Part shown: piece after piece, positions 1 to 6,332 of the stretch
Position numbering within the stretch: the first letter of the stretch is position 1
Layout of the letters: every line of letters starts with the position of its first letter
Source of the DNA: a virus
DNA: 30,538 bases
Virus record (IMG/VR): IMGVR_UViG_3300009553_000058
Location: 1 to 30,538 of that record
Reading direction: 5' to 3' (one strand)
Program-made: the position numbers and the translations under genes
The notes under the pieces: model-generated
Seen by the model: the letters and a program-made list of their open reading frames with translations, nothing else
Told to the model about the DNA's origin: nothing
Databases searched by the model: none

Positions 1-1
1 A

Positions 2-661
2 AGGGCAATTATCCGCAACGTACACTGGCGCGTGCCCCACATGCAGTGGCCCGATTGGGCTATCGAGGGCGAGGTCCGGACCCTGGACGAGTGGGACGCC
101 AAGTGTATCCCAGACAACAGCGCCATCATCTGCCGCAACAACGCCCCCCTGATGAAGTGCGCCCTCACCCTGCTGATGTCCGGGCGCGGCGTACACCTAG
201 TGGGCACGGACCTTGGTCCCCAGTTGGTCAAGGCCCTCAAGAAGTTCGGCGACACCAACATGACACAACAGGAGGTTTTCAATGCCATCGACATCTGGGA
301 GGCGACCAAACTCAAACGTGCACGAAACGCTGGAACCGTTGCTGATAAGGCTGAATGTCTCCGTGTCTTCGCAGGATTCGGCGAGACACTGGGGGCGGCT
401 ATTGCATACTGCGAGCACCTATTTGCTGCCAAAGGCCCAATCCAGCTTCTATCAGGACATAAGTCAAAAGGGCTTGAATGGCAGACTGTATATCACCTGG
501 ACCCCCACAGAATTCCTTCCCCGTGGTCCAAAGAGGGCGAAGCCCTCGAGCAAGAACGAAATGTCAAGTATGTCATTGAGACCCGGGCCAAAGAGGCCCT
601 CTACTACGTGACTCTCGAGGGGTTCAATGGCGAACTGCGCGGAGGACTGGCCGATGTCTAA
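2..661 (+). CDS. UvrD/Rep-like superfamily 1 helicase, C-terminal part (5' end cut by window)
   Basis: The reading frame is open from the first base, so the start lies to the left of the window. What remains matches the C-terminal half of UvrD/Rep/PcrA-type helicases: LLSGHKSKGLEW corresponds to the motif V region and EQERNVKYVIETRAKEALYYV to motif VI with its arginine. These motifs contact DNA and ATP and drive 3'-5' unwinding in the family. The Walker A half is not in view, so the activity cannot be checked. It is the first of a same-strand run of early genes, and its stop overlaps the next ATG by 8 bases, which suggests coupled translation. Exact subfamily (UvrD, PcrA or a Dda-like phage helicase) is open. 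Confidence 0.8.
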   Translation, partial: RAIIRNVHWRVPHMQWPDWAIEGEVRTLDEWDAKCIPDNSAIICRNNAPLMKCALTLLMSGRGVHLVGTDLGPQLVKALKKFGDTNMTQQEVFNAIDIWEATKLKRARNAGTVADKAECLRVFAGFGETLGAAIAYCEHLFAAKGPIQLLSGHKSKGLEWQTVYHLDPHRIPSPWSKEGEALEQERNVKYVIETRAKEALYYVTLEGFNGELRGGLADV

Positions 662-974
662 AGGTGGTATGCTCGGAGTCGAAGAGATCCGAGAAGTGTT
701 CGACCGGGCGCTCAACGCAGAGATCGGTGTCCGCGTCCCCTGTCGCTCACGCGGCGCAGCAATCAATCTGCGGTCACGCTTCAACTACATTCGGAAGCTC
801 GACCGGCAGGAGAACGCCCAGACCTATCCGCCCGGCCACAGTATGCACGGTAAGTCCCAGTACGACCAACTTATACTCCGTATTCCCGGCAAGTGGGAGC
901 CGGACTCGACTGTACTCTACATCGAGCATCGTGTCTACGAGGCCTTCGAGATAGAGAACGTCCAAGAACTCTAA
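654..974 (+). CDS. Hypothetical protein, 106 aa
   Basis: I do not recognise this protein. The start at 654 is chosen over an in-frame ATG at 627 because GGAGG at 641-645 lies 8 bases upstream of it. The protein is mixed alpha/beta and charged, with an N-terminal helix (VEEIREVFDRALN), an arginine-rich middle (RSRFNYIRKLDRQEN) and a C-terminal stretch ending VYEAFEIENVQEL. There is no signal peptide or membrane segment. It overlaps the helicase gene by 8 bases and is followed by the 120-base promoter region, so it probably closes the upstream transcription unit. A DNA-metabolism role is suggested only by position. Confidence 0.65.
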   Translation: MSKGGMLGVEEIREVFDRALNAEIGVRVPCRSRGAAINLRSRFNYIRKLDRQENAQTYPPGHSMHGKSQYDQLILRIPGKWEPDSTVLYIEHRVYEAFEIENVQEL

Positions 975-1003
975 AAAATCGACATCAGAAACGAAAATAA
1001 TGG

Positions 1004-1032
1004 TTGACAAACCTCACGAGTGGGCGCACAAT
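1004..1032 (+). promoter_or_regulatory. Sigma70-like promoter candidate
   Basis: A perfect -35 box TTGACA (1004-1009) is followed after 17 bases by CACAAT (1027-1032), a 4/6 match to the -10 consensus. It lies in the 120-base gap before the gene at 1095, one of the two longest gaps on the early strand. A 27-codon ORF (1000-1083) overlaps it and is considered less likely. Activity is inferred from sequence only. Confidence 0.5.
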
Positions 1033-1036
1033 GCCC

Positions 1037-1056
1037 GAACCATACCGATATGGTTC
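1037..1056. promoter_or_regulatory. 20-bp palindrome downstream of the promoter (operator candidate)
   Basis: The arms GAACCATA and TATGGTTC are perfect 8-base inverted repeats around the centre CCGA. The site begins 5 bases after the -10 box and covers the expected transcription start, where a repressor would bind. It shares AACCATA with the right end of the 30-bp near-palindromes at 6538 and 26840. It could equally be an RNA hairpin in the leader. Confidence 0.45.
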
Positions 1057-1094
1057 CGGTCAATGGTATGTATCAAACCCTAGGAGACATTAAC

Positions 1095-1619
1095 ATGGCT
1101 ACCAACGGCAACGCAAACTACGACCAGATCACCATCCAGGGCCATCCGTTCCGGGTTCCGCTGCGCTACGCGGCCGGGCACGTTCTCCTCGAGAACGAGG
1201 CCAGCGCCCTCAATCAGACCTTCCACGAGAACCTCCGCAACAATTTCGCTAAGAAGGTGGCCGAGGGCGTTGAGGCTGGTGTCCCGATGGAGACCCTTCA
1301 GCAGCAGCTCGACGACTACGCTAACGACTACGCTTTCGGCGTCCGCACTGGCGGCGGCTTCCGTGGCGACCCTGTGATGACCCAGGCGATGAACATCGCT
1401 CGCGAGGTCGTCCGTCAGGCTATCAAGTCCAAGAACCTTAACCAGGACGAGTGGCCGGCCAGCAAGATCACCGCGGTCGCCAAGGCTCTCCTCGACACCC
1501 AGGGCGAGAACGGCGGCATTATCCAGACTGCCCGCAAGCAGGTCGAGGCCGAGCGTAACAGTGCCCGCGAAGCACTCGCGGGCGTCAACGAGATCATCGA
1601 CCAGACCCATGCGGGCTAA
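1095..1619 (+). CDS. Hypothetical early protein, 174 aa
   Basis: I do not recognise the function. The start at 1095 is preferred over in-frame upstream starts (1020, 1050, 1068) because AGGAGA lies 7 bases before it. The protein is soluble and mostly helical. It has a conserved-looking N-terminal block (GHPFRVPLRYAAGHVLLENEASALNQTFHENLRNNFA), a central Gln/Asp-rich helix, a glycine-rich turn (GVRTGGGFRGDP) and a C-terminal helix. It is the first gene after the best promoter and the palindrome, so it may be an abundant early product. There are no cysteines and no nuclease motif. Possibilities include a DNA-binding or host-takeover protein, but nothing in the sequence decides this. Confidence 0.8.
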   Translation: MATNGNANYDQITIQGHPFRVPLRYAAGHVLLENEASALNQTFHENLRNNFAKKVAEGVEAGVPMETLQQQLDDYANDYAFGVRTGGGFRGDPVMTQAMNIAREVVRQAIKSKNLNQDEWPASKITAVAKALLDTQGENGGIIQTARKQVEAERNSAREALAGVNEIIDQTHAG

Positions 1620-1697
1620 TCTCTCCTTGAGATAGGGCTGCAGTGATGCTACCCCGCCGACAAAGTCCTCGGATAACGCGCGGTCACGAGGGATCTC

Positions 1698-1925
1698 ATG
1701 ATTGACGTTAAGGAGCCAATCCTTAACCACTGGTATCGGGCGTTACACTCTCCCTTCGGGATAGAGCTTGTAACGTCCGATGCCCATGCTATTCGTTCGC
1801 GGCTCTACGCAGTGCGCCGGGACGCCAAGGATGTTGACCTCCAGAAAATTTCCATCTGTTCGAGCCCGTTCGACCCAATGCGACTCTGGCTAGTCAAGAG
1901 GGACCCCAGCGATGCGACGCCGTGA
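1698..1925 (+). CDS. Hypothetical small protein, 75 aa
   Basis: This is a short soluble protein of no family I recognise. The ATG at 1698 has GAGGGA a few bases upstream. The sequence starts MIDVKEPILNHWYRALHSPFGIEL and contains SDAHAIRSRLYAVRRDAKD, probably a helix. Its 3' end overlaps the next gene by 14 bases, as is usual in this block of small early genes. It follows a 78-base gap in which I see nothing clear. Confidence 0.6.
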   Translation: MIDVKEPILNHWYRALHSPFGIELVTSDAHAIRSRLYAVRRDAKDVDLQKISICSSPFDPMRLWLVKRDPSDATP

Positions 1926-2124
1926 AGCTCGTCCAATCACCAAGCACACCCTCAATCTCTACGTAGGAGACTACAACAAACTCCAGATCCTTTACTCCTC
2001 TCGTGTTGGCGCGGCCAAAGTGATCCGCGACATAATCCATGCTCACATTCGCAAGATCGAGGAGGATGCCGCACAGAAGATGATCCTTGACCTCTCTGGC
2101 GAAGAAGTGGAGCTGGACGCATGA
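1912..2124 (+). CDS. Ribbon-helix-helix-like small protein, 70 aa
   Basis: After a basic N-terminus (MRRREARPITK) comes a possible beta strand (HTLNLYV) and two helices (DYNKLQILYSSR and AAKVIRDIIHAHIRKIEE). This is the strand-helix-helix order and spacing of MetJ/Arc/CopG-type DNA-binding proteins, in which paired strands enter the major groove. The call rests on pattern only. The size fits the family. It would be a natural binder of the palindromes noted in this window, but that link is speculative. It overlaps its upstream neighbour by 14 bases and the downstream one by 4 (ATGA). Confidence 0.55.
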   Translation: MRRREARPITKHTLNLYVGDYNKLQILYSSRVGAAKVIRDIIHAHIRKIEEDAAQKMILDLSGEEVELDA

Positions 2125-2429
2125 CCCAGAGTTTTGTGAAGATGCCAGACATCGTGGAGCGCCTTCGCAACCCCTACAACCACTTCGGCGATGACCGCCA
2201 CAAGAAGCTGATGGACGAGGCTGCCGCAGAGATCGAGCGGCTGCAGGCGAAGGTGGAAACAAAAGAAAGCCTCGCTCGTCATTGTTGCGACGAGATCGAG
2301 CGGCTAAAGGGCAAGCTTGCTGCTGAGCGCGAGCGATGCGTGCAAATACTCAAATGGTATGCGACTGATGACGGACGCCTCATGCAGAACGACATTAGCC
2401 TGATAGTCGCCGACATCAGGAGCGAGTGA
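2121..2429 (+). CDS. Coiled-coil small protein (DIVERLR / AAAEIERL type), 102 aa
   Basis: The N-terminal phrase DIVERLRNP followed by DEAAAEIERLQAKVETK is a pattern common in small proteins of alphaproteobacteria and their phages and is one of the host hints here. Residues roughly 30-75 form a heptad-like helix. The C-terminus (QNDISLIVADIRSE) resembles the end of similar phage proteins. It starts with an ATGA overlap and ends one base into the next ATG, so it is probably translated as part of a coupled series. Molecular role unknown. Confidence 0.7.
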   Translation: MTQSFVKMPDIVERLRNPYNHFGDDRHKKLMDEAAAEIERLQAKVETKESLARHCCDEIERLKGKLAAERERCVQILKWYATDDGRLMQNDISLIVADIRSE

Positions 2430-2512
2430 TGCGACAGGAACACTTCATGTCTCTAGTAATCCTCGCCCTAACAGTCTGCATACTTCGCGTCCTCTGGGAC
2501 CAACTGAGGTAA
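2429..2512 (+). CDS. Very small single-pass membrane protein, 27 aa
   Basis: The ATG at 2429 overlaps the preceding stop (TGATG) and has AGGAG at 2418-2422, 6 bases upstream. After a short polar start (MRQEHF) comes a hydrophobic stretch, MSLVILALTVCILRVLW, long enough to enter a membrane, then DQLR. Support comes from the Shine-Dalgarno site, the tight packing and the hydrophobic segment. At this length chance cannot be excluded. Role unknown. Confidence 0.45.
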   Translation: MRQEHFMSLVILALTVCILRVLWDQLR

Positions 2513-2518
2513 GGCACC

Positions 2519-2713
2519 ATGCAACAGCTCTACGAAGTTCGAGTGTTCATACTTGAGTCCTCGGGCCCTCAGAAATGCTACAAGGTTATGCTCGAGCATC
2601 CCAACGGCGACCGGGAGATCAGCCACCAAACATACTCTACTAGAGATGAGGTCGAGGCCGCAGTGAGAAAGTATGCCGAAGATACTAACGGTACGATCCA
2701 ACGAGCTAACTGA
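2519..2713 (+). CDS. Hypothetical small protein, 64 aa
   Basis: This is a compact alpha/beta protein: a strand (QLYEVRVFILES), a second strand (KCYKVMLEHPNGDREISHQTY), then a helix (RDEVEAAVRKYAEDTNG). GAGGTAAGG precedes the ATG. The beta-beta-alpha layout resembles several tiny phage proteins but I cannot assign a family. It is followed after 16 bases by the next gene. Confidence 0.6.
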   Translation: MQQLYEVRVFILESSGPQKCYKVMLEHPNGDREISHQTYSTRDEVEAAVRKYAEDTNGTIQRAN

Positions 2714-2729
2714 CATCTGGGAGCTACAC

Positions 2730-2936
2730 ATGACTGATCGCACAACTATTCTCACGCGCGAGGATGCAGACAACGCCTACGTTCTCCAAGTCACGGTCGA
2801 TCAACTCCGTAGATACTTTGATGGAGTTGAGATTAACGAGGTGTTACCAGACTTTGACCTGATAGTGGATCAGGCTCAGGGAGACGTCAAGCAGAGCGGT
2901 CAACGACGCTGGATAATGATCGAGGTAGTCCCGTGA
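2730..2936 (+). CDS. Hypothetical small protein, 68 aa
   Basis: The ATG at 2730 is chosen over the in-frame ATG at 2673 because the latter lies inside the upstream gene and GGGAG sits 7 bases before 2730. The protein has a beta start (YVLQVTVDQLRRYFDGVEI), an acidic middle and a C-terminal strand (RRWIMIEVVP). No motif is recognised. It overlaps the next gene by 4 bases through GTGA. Confidence 0.6.
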   Translation: MTDRTTILTREDADNAYVLQVTVDQLRRYFDGVEINEVLPDFDLIVDQAQGDVKQSGQRRWIMIEVVP

Positions 2937-3118
2937 GCGATCTTTCCGAACTGTTCGACCGCGACCCCCTGCATCTCTCGGATCAGGATATCGCCCAGAT
3001 CATTGCGCGTATGCGCGAGGCCCAGGCGCAGTACGAACTTGGGGCCAAAGCCGCTCCCGCCGAAAAGGCGAAGAAGTCCACCAAAACTGAAAACCTCTTG
3101 AAGGATCTAGGACTATGA
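2933..3118 (+). CDS. Hypothetical small protein, 61 aa (GTG start)
   Basis: It begins with GTG in a GTGA overlap with the preceding stop. The first half (SELFDRDPLHLSDQDIAQIIARMREAQAQYELG) reads as a short acidic start and a long helix. The second half is Ala/Lys-rich (APAEKAKKSTKTENLLKDLGL) and probably disordered. The phrase DRDPLHLSDQDI is of a kind seen in small phage proteins near recombination genes, but I cannot name a family. It overlaps the next gene by 4 bases. Confidence 0.6.
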   Translation: MSDLSELFDRDPLHLSDQDIAQIIARMREAQAQYELGAKAAPAEKAKKSTKTENLLKDLGL

Positions 3119-3360
3119 CAACACACACTCCAGGCCTCCAGAAAACCGCCCTGACTCCGCACGAGAAGCTTGCAGTCGCTTACTACCACGAGTGCTACGG
3201 CTTGCCCCAGCACGTCCTGGGCAGCATGTACATGGTCAATCCCGCCCGGATAAACGAGGCTATCCGAGCCGTCCGCGCGGCCTGTGACTTTCCAAAGACA
3301 CGATCTCTCGATGTACTCGCGGCCGCTGGGATCAATCCTGATCTCGTCGAGTCCGACTAA
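3115..3360 (+). CDS. Helix-turn-helix-like small protein, 81 aa
   Basis: Residues about 15-58 (HEKLAVAYYHECYGLPQHVLGSMYMVNPARINEAIRAVRAA) fit a helix-turn-helix of the type that places a recognition helix after a short turn (LPQHVLGSMYMVNPARINEAI). This resembles HTH segments of phage regulators and terminase small subunits. Its position among early genes argues for a regulator. It starts in an ATGA overlap, and its stop shares a base with the nuclease ATG (TAATG), so translation is probably coupled to the recombination module. Identification is by pattern only. Confidence 0.5.
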   Translation: MTTHTPGLQKTALTPHEKLAVAYYHECYGLPQHVLGSMYMVNPARINEAIRAVRAACDFPKTRSLDVLAAAGINPDLVESD

Positions 3361-4319
3361 TGGACCAGCACCTCTCTCCCTTCATAGAGGGAGCCAAACT
3401 CCAGTGGGCGTGGGATAGCACGTCCCTGGGCTGGCTCAAAGAGTGCCCTCGCAAGTACCAGTACCACATGCTCGAGGGGTGGACCGGGCGCGGCGAGTCT
3501 GTCCACCTCGAGTTCGGCATCCTCTATCACGAGGCCTTGGAGTCCTATGAGCGACATCGCTTTGCAAAACTTGATCACGATCAGGCTGTCGTCACCGTCG
3601 TCAGGGAACTTCTTGTCGCTACCTGGCGAGACGGTAAGCCCTGGCGACGAGCCTCAGACCTTTCTTCTGAGGACAAGGCTAGTCTCAAAAGCAGGGAAAA
3701 TCTTGTTCGACTGGTCGTATGGTATCTCGATAAGTTCAGAGATGATCCCGCTCGTACTAGAATGCACCCTATTACCGGAGCCCCGATGACTGAACTGCAC
3801 TTCCAGTTCTCTATCGGACAATACGCGGGCGGGAGTATGGCCAACGTCGAGTATAGCCTCTGTGGATATCTCGACCGTATCGTGGACTTCCAAGACCAGC
3901 CCTTCGTGATGGACCGCAAGACTACCACCACCACCCTAGGGTCCTATTACTTCGACCAGTACGACCCCGACAACCAGATGTCCCTGTATACCATTGCATC
4001 CCAGGTGGCATTCAAGACTCCCGTCAAGGGCGTCATAGTGGACGCTGCTCAGATCGCCGTTGGCTTTAACCGCTTTGTCAGGTCGTTCATCTTCAAAACG
4101 CCCGACCAGATCGACGAGTGGATGTGCGACCTGCGCGTGTGGCTACGCCAGGCTGAGATGTACGCAACCGAGAACTATTGGCCCCAGAACGACAAGTCCT
4201 GCCATAAGTACGGCGGCTGCGCGTTCCGCGGTATCTGCTCGAAGTCCCCACAAGTGCGCGACAAGTTCCTCGAAAGTAACTTCGAGAGGCGCTCATGGAA
4301 CCCATTGATACCCCGCTGA
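3360..4319 (+). CDS. Cas4/RecB-like PD-(D/E)XK nuclease with Fe-S cysteines, 319 aa
   Basis: The RecB-type nuclease motifs occur in order: H57 in LYHEALE; D172 in GYLDRIV; D185 and K187 in MDRKTT; and a Q-Y motif in NQMSLY. Four cysteines, C29 (ECPRKYQY) and C281, C287, C293 (SCHKYGGCAFRGIC), match the split iron-sulphur cluster of Cas4 and AddB. The family cuts single-stranded or end DNA and in phages accompanies recombination proteins, consistent with the Sak4-like and ssDNA-binding candidates downstream. It is not linked to any CRISPR locus here. The length is above a minimal Cas4 (about 200 aa) and typical of phage exonuclease-like members. Confidence 0.85.
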   Translation: MDQHLSPFIEGAKLQWAWDSTSLGWLKECPRKYQYHMLEGWTGRGESVHLEFGILYHEALESYERHRFAKLDHDQAVVTVVRELLVATWRDGKPWRRASDLSSEDKASLKSRENLVRLVVWYLDKFRDDPARTRMHPITGAPMTELHFQFSIGQYAGGSMANVEYSLCGYLDRIVDFQDQPFVMDRKTTTTTLGSYYFDQYDPDNQMSLYTIASQVAFKTPVKGVIVDAAQIAVGFNRFVRSFIFKTPDQIDEWMCDLRVWLRQAEMYATENYWPQNDKSCHKYGGCAFRGICSKSPQVRDKFLESNFERRSWNPLIPR

Positions 4320-4492
4320 CCAGTCTCACAGACGAAGCCCTGATAAACTATCTTCGGCGCGCAGCCGGGATTTGGTTCAAGAACACTGATCTCCTCCTCT
4401 TAGAGGAGTTTATCCGTCGCTTTAACAAACGGAGTCTGCCATGCCCACCCTCGAAAAACACCAATCCTCCGAGTTCACCAAGCTCCTCTTAA
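4295..4492 (+). CDS. Hypothetical small protein overlapping both neighbours, 65 aa
   Basis: The ATG at 4295 has GAGAGG upstream. The first 45 residues (MEPIDTPLTSLTDEALINYLRRAAGIWFKNTDLLLLEEFIRRFNKRS) look like a genuine small helical protein. The tail (PCPPSKNTNPPSSPSSS) lies in the 52-base overlap with the Sak4-like gene and reads like out-of-frame sequence. Overlap with the nuclease is 25 bases. No family recognised; the long overlaps keep confidence moderate. Confidence 0.5.
   Translation: MEPIDTPLTSLTDEALINYLRRAAGIWFKNTDLLLLEEFIRRFNKRSLPCPPSKNTNPPSSPSSS
4431..4440 (+). promoter_or_regulatory. Stereotyped ribosome-binding cassette GGAGTCTGCC
   Basis: This cassette lies immediately before the ATG at 4441. 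It is one of five sites sharing GGAGTCT, three bases, ATG. Confidence 0.6.
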
Positions 4493-5226
4493 TGGGTGAC
4501 TCAAAGTCCGGCAAGACCGGGGCGCTCGCACCGCTCGCGGTGAAGGGCTATAAGCTCCGTATCCTCGACTTCGACAACGGCCTGGACGCCTTGGCGCAGA
4601 TCATCAAGCGCGACGCGCCAAAGGCGCTGGCCAATGTGGAGTTTCGCACCCTGCGCGACAAGATGAAGGCTACCCCAATGGGACCGCAGGTTGACGGCGC
4701 GGCCACGGCTTTCATCGAGGGCATCAAACTCCTCGATCACTGGCCAGACCTTGGTCGCCCGGCCGAGTGGGGACCGGAGTGTATCCTGGTCGTGGACTCG
4801 CTGACCTTCATGGCCGACGCCGCCTTCAACTTCCGGGAACCTTTGGTTCCCCGCTCGCGGGATGGTAAGTATGATGTTCGCGCCGTCTACAAAGACGCTC
4901 AAGACGCTATTGAAAGTGTTCTTGCGCTCCTCACGTCTGAGTCCTTCAGAACAAATGTCATCGTCATATCTCACGTGCGCTATGTTGACAACCCTGACGG
5001 AACGAAAAAGGGTTATCCGACGGCAGTCGGTGCAGCTTTATCCCCTCAGATACCGAGGTATTTTAACTCAGTTGCGCTCGCCCAGACGGGTCCGGGAGGC
5101 AAGCGCCAAATACAGACCACGGCGACGGCCATGATCGACCTCGCCAATCCAGCAGCATTCAAGATGTTGCCTACGTTGCCAATAGAGACCGGGTTGGCGA
5201 CGTTCTTCGAGACATTGAGGAGCTAG
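4441..5226 (+). CDS. Sak4-like RecA-fold ATPase (recombination), 261 aa
   Basis: Walker A is GDSKSGKT (residues 19-26). A Walker B-like ILVVDSLTF follows, then a sensor-like NVIVISHVRY, the layout of small phage RecA-like ATPases of the Sak4 type. Those proteins promote single-strand annealing or strand exchange together with a phage ssDNA-binding protein. The neighbouring Cas4-like nuclease and DUF669-like gene fit that module. The size is right for Sak4. The start is fixed by the GGAGTCTGCC site directly upstream. A generic AAA-24-type NTPase is the alternative name. Confidence 0.75.
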   Translation: MPTLEKHQSSEFTKLLLMGDSKSGKTGALAPLAVKGYKLRILDFDNGLDALAQIIKRDAPKALANVEFRTLRDKMKATPMGPQVDGAATAFIEGIKLLDHWPDLGRPAEWGPECILVVDSLTFMADAAFNFREPLVPRSRDGKYDVRAVYKDAQDAIESVLALLTSESFRTNVIVISHVRYVDNPDGTKKGYPTAVGAALSPQIPRYFNSVALAQTGPGGKRQIQTTATAMIDLANPAAFKMLPTLPIETGLATFFETLRS

Positions 5227-5228
5227 GG

Positions 5229-5558
5229 ATGTTTCAATATAACCCTTGCACTGGGCAATTCACTAAGAATGGTAAACCAGTTGGATGGCGGCGTAAAGAT
5301 GGCTATATCTTCATTAGCCAAGGAAGGGGAAAGTTGTATTTAGCGCACCGTCTTGCGTGGAAGTTTATCTATGGAAGATGGCCAACTGAAATAGATCACT
5401 TGGATGGAAATCCAAGTAATAATTCCATGTGGAACCTGAAAGAAGTATCTCATCAAGAGAACTTATTTAACCTAAAGTTCCATAGGAATGGGGGTAAGTC
5501 CAGTCGAAAGCGACCGGGTCACTGGCATCCCCGCCAATATTATCTATTCCGGTCATAG
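5229..5558 (+). CDS. HNH endonuclease, AT-rich insertion, 109 aa
   Basis: A phage-type HNH domain is visible: H40 in YLAHRLAW, the DH pair at residues 56-57 in EIDHLDGNPSNNSMWNL, and N78 in SHQENLFN. The N-terminal strands (FTKNGKPVGWRRKDGYIFIS) are typical of free-standing homing HNH proteins. The gene is clearly richer in A and T than its neighbours and lies 2 bases after the Sak4-like stop. This suggests it arrived as a selfish endonuclease in the recombination operon. The last 20 residues (SRKRPGHWHPRQYYLFRS) are GC-richer and may be host sequence read through after the insertion. It might nick DNA near its insertion site in phages lacking it. Confidence 0.85.
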   Translation: MFQYNPCTGQFTKNGKPVGWRRKDGYIFISQGRGKLYLAHRLAWKFIYGRWPTEIDHLDGNPSNNSMWNLKEVSHQENLFNLKFHRNGGKSSRKRPGHWHPRQYYLFRS

Positions 5559-5568
5559 GGAGTCTACC
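5559..5568 (+). promoter_or_regulatory. Stereotyped ribosome-binding cassette GGAGTCTACC
   Basis: It lies directly before the ATG at 5569 and fixes that start. Same pattern as at 4431. Confidence 0.6.
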
Positions 5569-5796
5569 ATGTCACTTGACAAGGGTGTACTACGCGAGGC
5601 CCAGTCGAAGATATCCGAGGCCATTACTATGGTCGAGGCCGTCAAGGACGAGGCCAGGGAGGCCTGGGATGAGTCCTCCGAGAAGTGGCAAGAGTCCGAC
5701 GCGGGCGTACTCGCAGAGGAGAAGATAGCCGAACTTGAGGAGATCGTCGAGAACCTCAATACCGCCGACTCGTCTATCGAGTCAGTAATGAAATGA
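5569..5796 (+). CDS. Acidic helical small protein, 75 aa
   Basis: The start at 5569 is set by the GGAGTCTACC cassette; an in-frame ATG at 5488 lies inside the HNH gene and lacks such a site. The product is highly acidic and almost wholly helical (EAQSKISEAITMVEAVKDEAREAWDESSEKWQESDAG, then AEEKIAELEEIVENLN), probably a coiled coil or helical hairpin. It lies between the recombination ATPase and the ssDNA-binding candidate. I do not recognise the family. Acidic helical proteins of this kind can be DNA mimics, but nothing here proves it. Confidence 0.7.
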   Translation: MSLDKGVLREAQSKISEAITMVEAVKDEAREAWDESSEKWQESDAGVLAEEKIAELEEIVENLNTADSSIESVMK

Positions 5797-5798
5797 AA

Positions 5799-5808
5799 GG
5801 AGTCTAAC
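5799..5808 (+). promoter_or_regulatory. Stereotyped ribosome-binding cassette GGAGTCTAAC
   Basis: It lies directly before the ATG at 5809. Same pattern as at 4431 and 5559. Confidence 0.6.
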
Positions 5809-6255
5809 ATGCCTAGCTTTGAAGAGATCCTTAACATGCCAGCATCGTCCATCAAGCCGCCCGAGGCCCTGCCCGTGGGCACCTACCACGCCCTAGTCGA
5901 CGGCCTGCCCACCCCGGGCAAGTCCTCGCAGAAGCAGACCGACTTCTTGCAGTTCAAGTTCAAAATCCTGAAGCCTCTTCAGGACGTGGACGCGGCGAAG
6001 GCCACCGAACAGCAAGTTATCGGTAAGAACATCACCTCGGACTACTACATCACCGAGAACGCGGTGTGGCGGCTCAAGGAACTCCTTGTGGATCACCTGG
6101 GCATCGCCGAGACCAACGGCTCGGGCCAGGAGAAGTCCCTCAAGGAACTCGTGGCTGAGTCCCAGGGCCAGCAAGTTCTCGTGAAGCTCCGTCACGAGGC
6201 CAGTCAAGATGGAAAGCGTGTGTTCCATCGCGTCGATAGCACAGCGCACGTCTAG
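5809..6255 (+). CDS. DUF669-like ssDNA-binding protein candidate, 148 aa
   Basis: The sequence has the plan of phage ssDNA-binding proteins related to DUF669: ALPVGTYHALVDGLPTPGKSSQKQTDFLQFKFKIL (strand pair with a charged turn), a middle helix (VWRLKELLVDHLGI), and a late strand pair (QQVLVKLRHEASQDGKRVFHRVDSTAHV). In other phages these genes sit beside Sak-type annealases, as here. No acidic C-terminal tail of the classic SSB type is present. The start follows the GGAGTCTAAC cassette. Function is inferred from pattern and context. Confidence 0.55.
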   Translation: MPSFEEILNMPASSIKPPEALPVGTYHALVDGLPTPGKSSQKQTDFLQFKFKILKPLQDVDAAKATEQQVIGKNITSDYYITENAVWRLKELLVDHLGIAETNGSGQEKSLKELVAESQGQQVLVKLRHEASQDGKRVFHRVDSTAHV

Positions 6256-6277
6256 GCAGACTCCCCGCTGTGCTAGG

Positions 6278-6312
6278 CCGGGGGCGGAGGCTCCCGATGT
6301 TTCCGCCCCCGG
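6278..6312 (+). terminator. Strong GC hairpin without a T-tract
   Basis: Eleven perfectly paired bases (CCGGGGGCGGA at 6278-6288 with TCCGCCCCCGG at 6302-6312) enclose a 13-base loop, 22 bases after the DUF669-like stop. The following bases (TCACTCTCAAGG) have no T-run, so it is more likely a mRNA stabiliser, pause or factor-assisted terminator than a classic intrinsic terminator. Confidence 0.5.
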
Positions 6313-6332
6313 TCACTCTCAAGGAGGCTAGT

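Noticed and set aside
1000-1083. 27-codon ORF over the promoter and palindrome
   Set aside because: It has only a weak ribosome-binding site, and the same bases give a better promoter and operator reading; kept as the test that could refute the promoter.
1080-1730. Long antisense open frame (216 codons) opposite the 174-aa early gene
   Set aside because: It covers the whole sense gene, has no ribosome-binding site in a sensible place and a composition typical of the reverse of a GC-rich gene.
3360-4319. Part of a CRISPR-Cas locus because of the Cas4-like nuclease
   Set aside because: No repeat-spacer array or Cas1/Cas2 is present; such nucleases are common in phage recombination modules.
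4394-4414. CTCCTCT/AGAGGAG hairpin followed by TTTAT, terminator-like
   Set aside because: It lies inside the 65-aa ORF in the middle of a closely packed operon and has almost no loop, so a termination role is unlikely.
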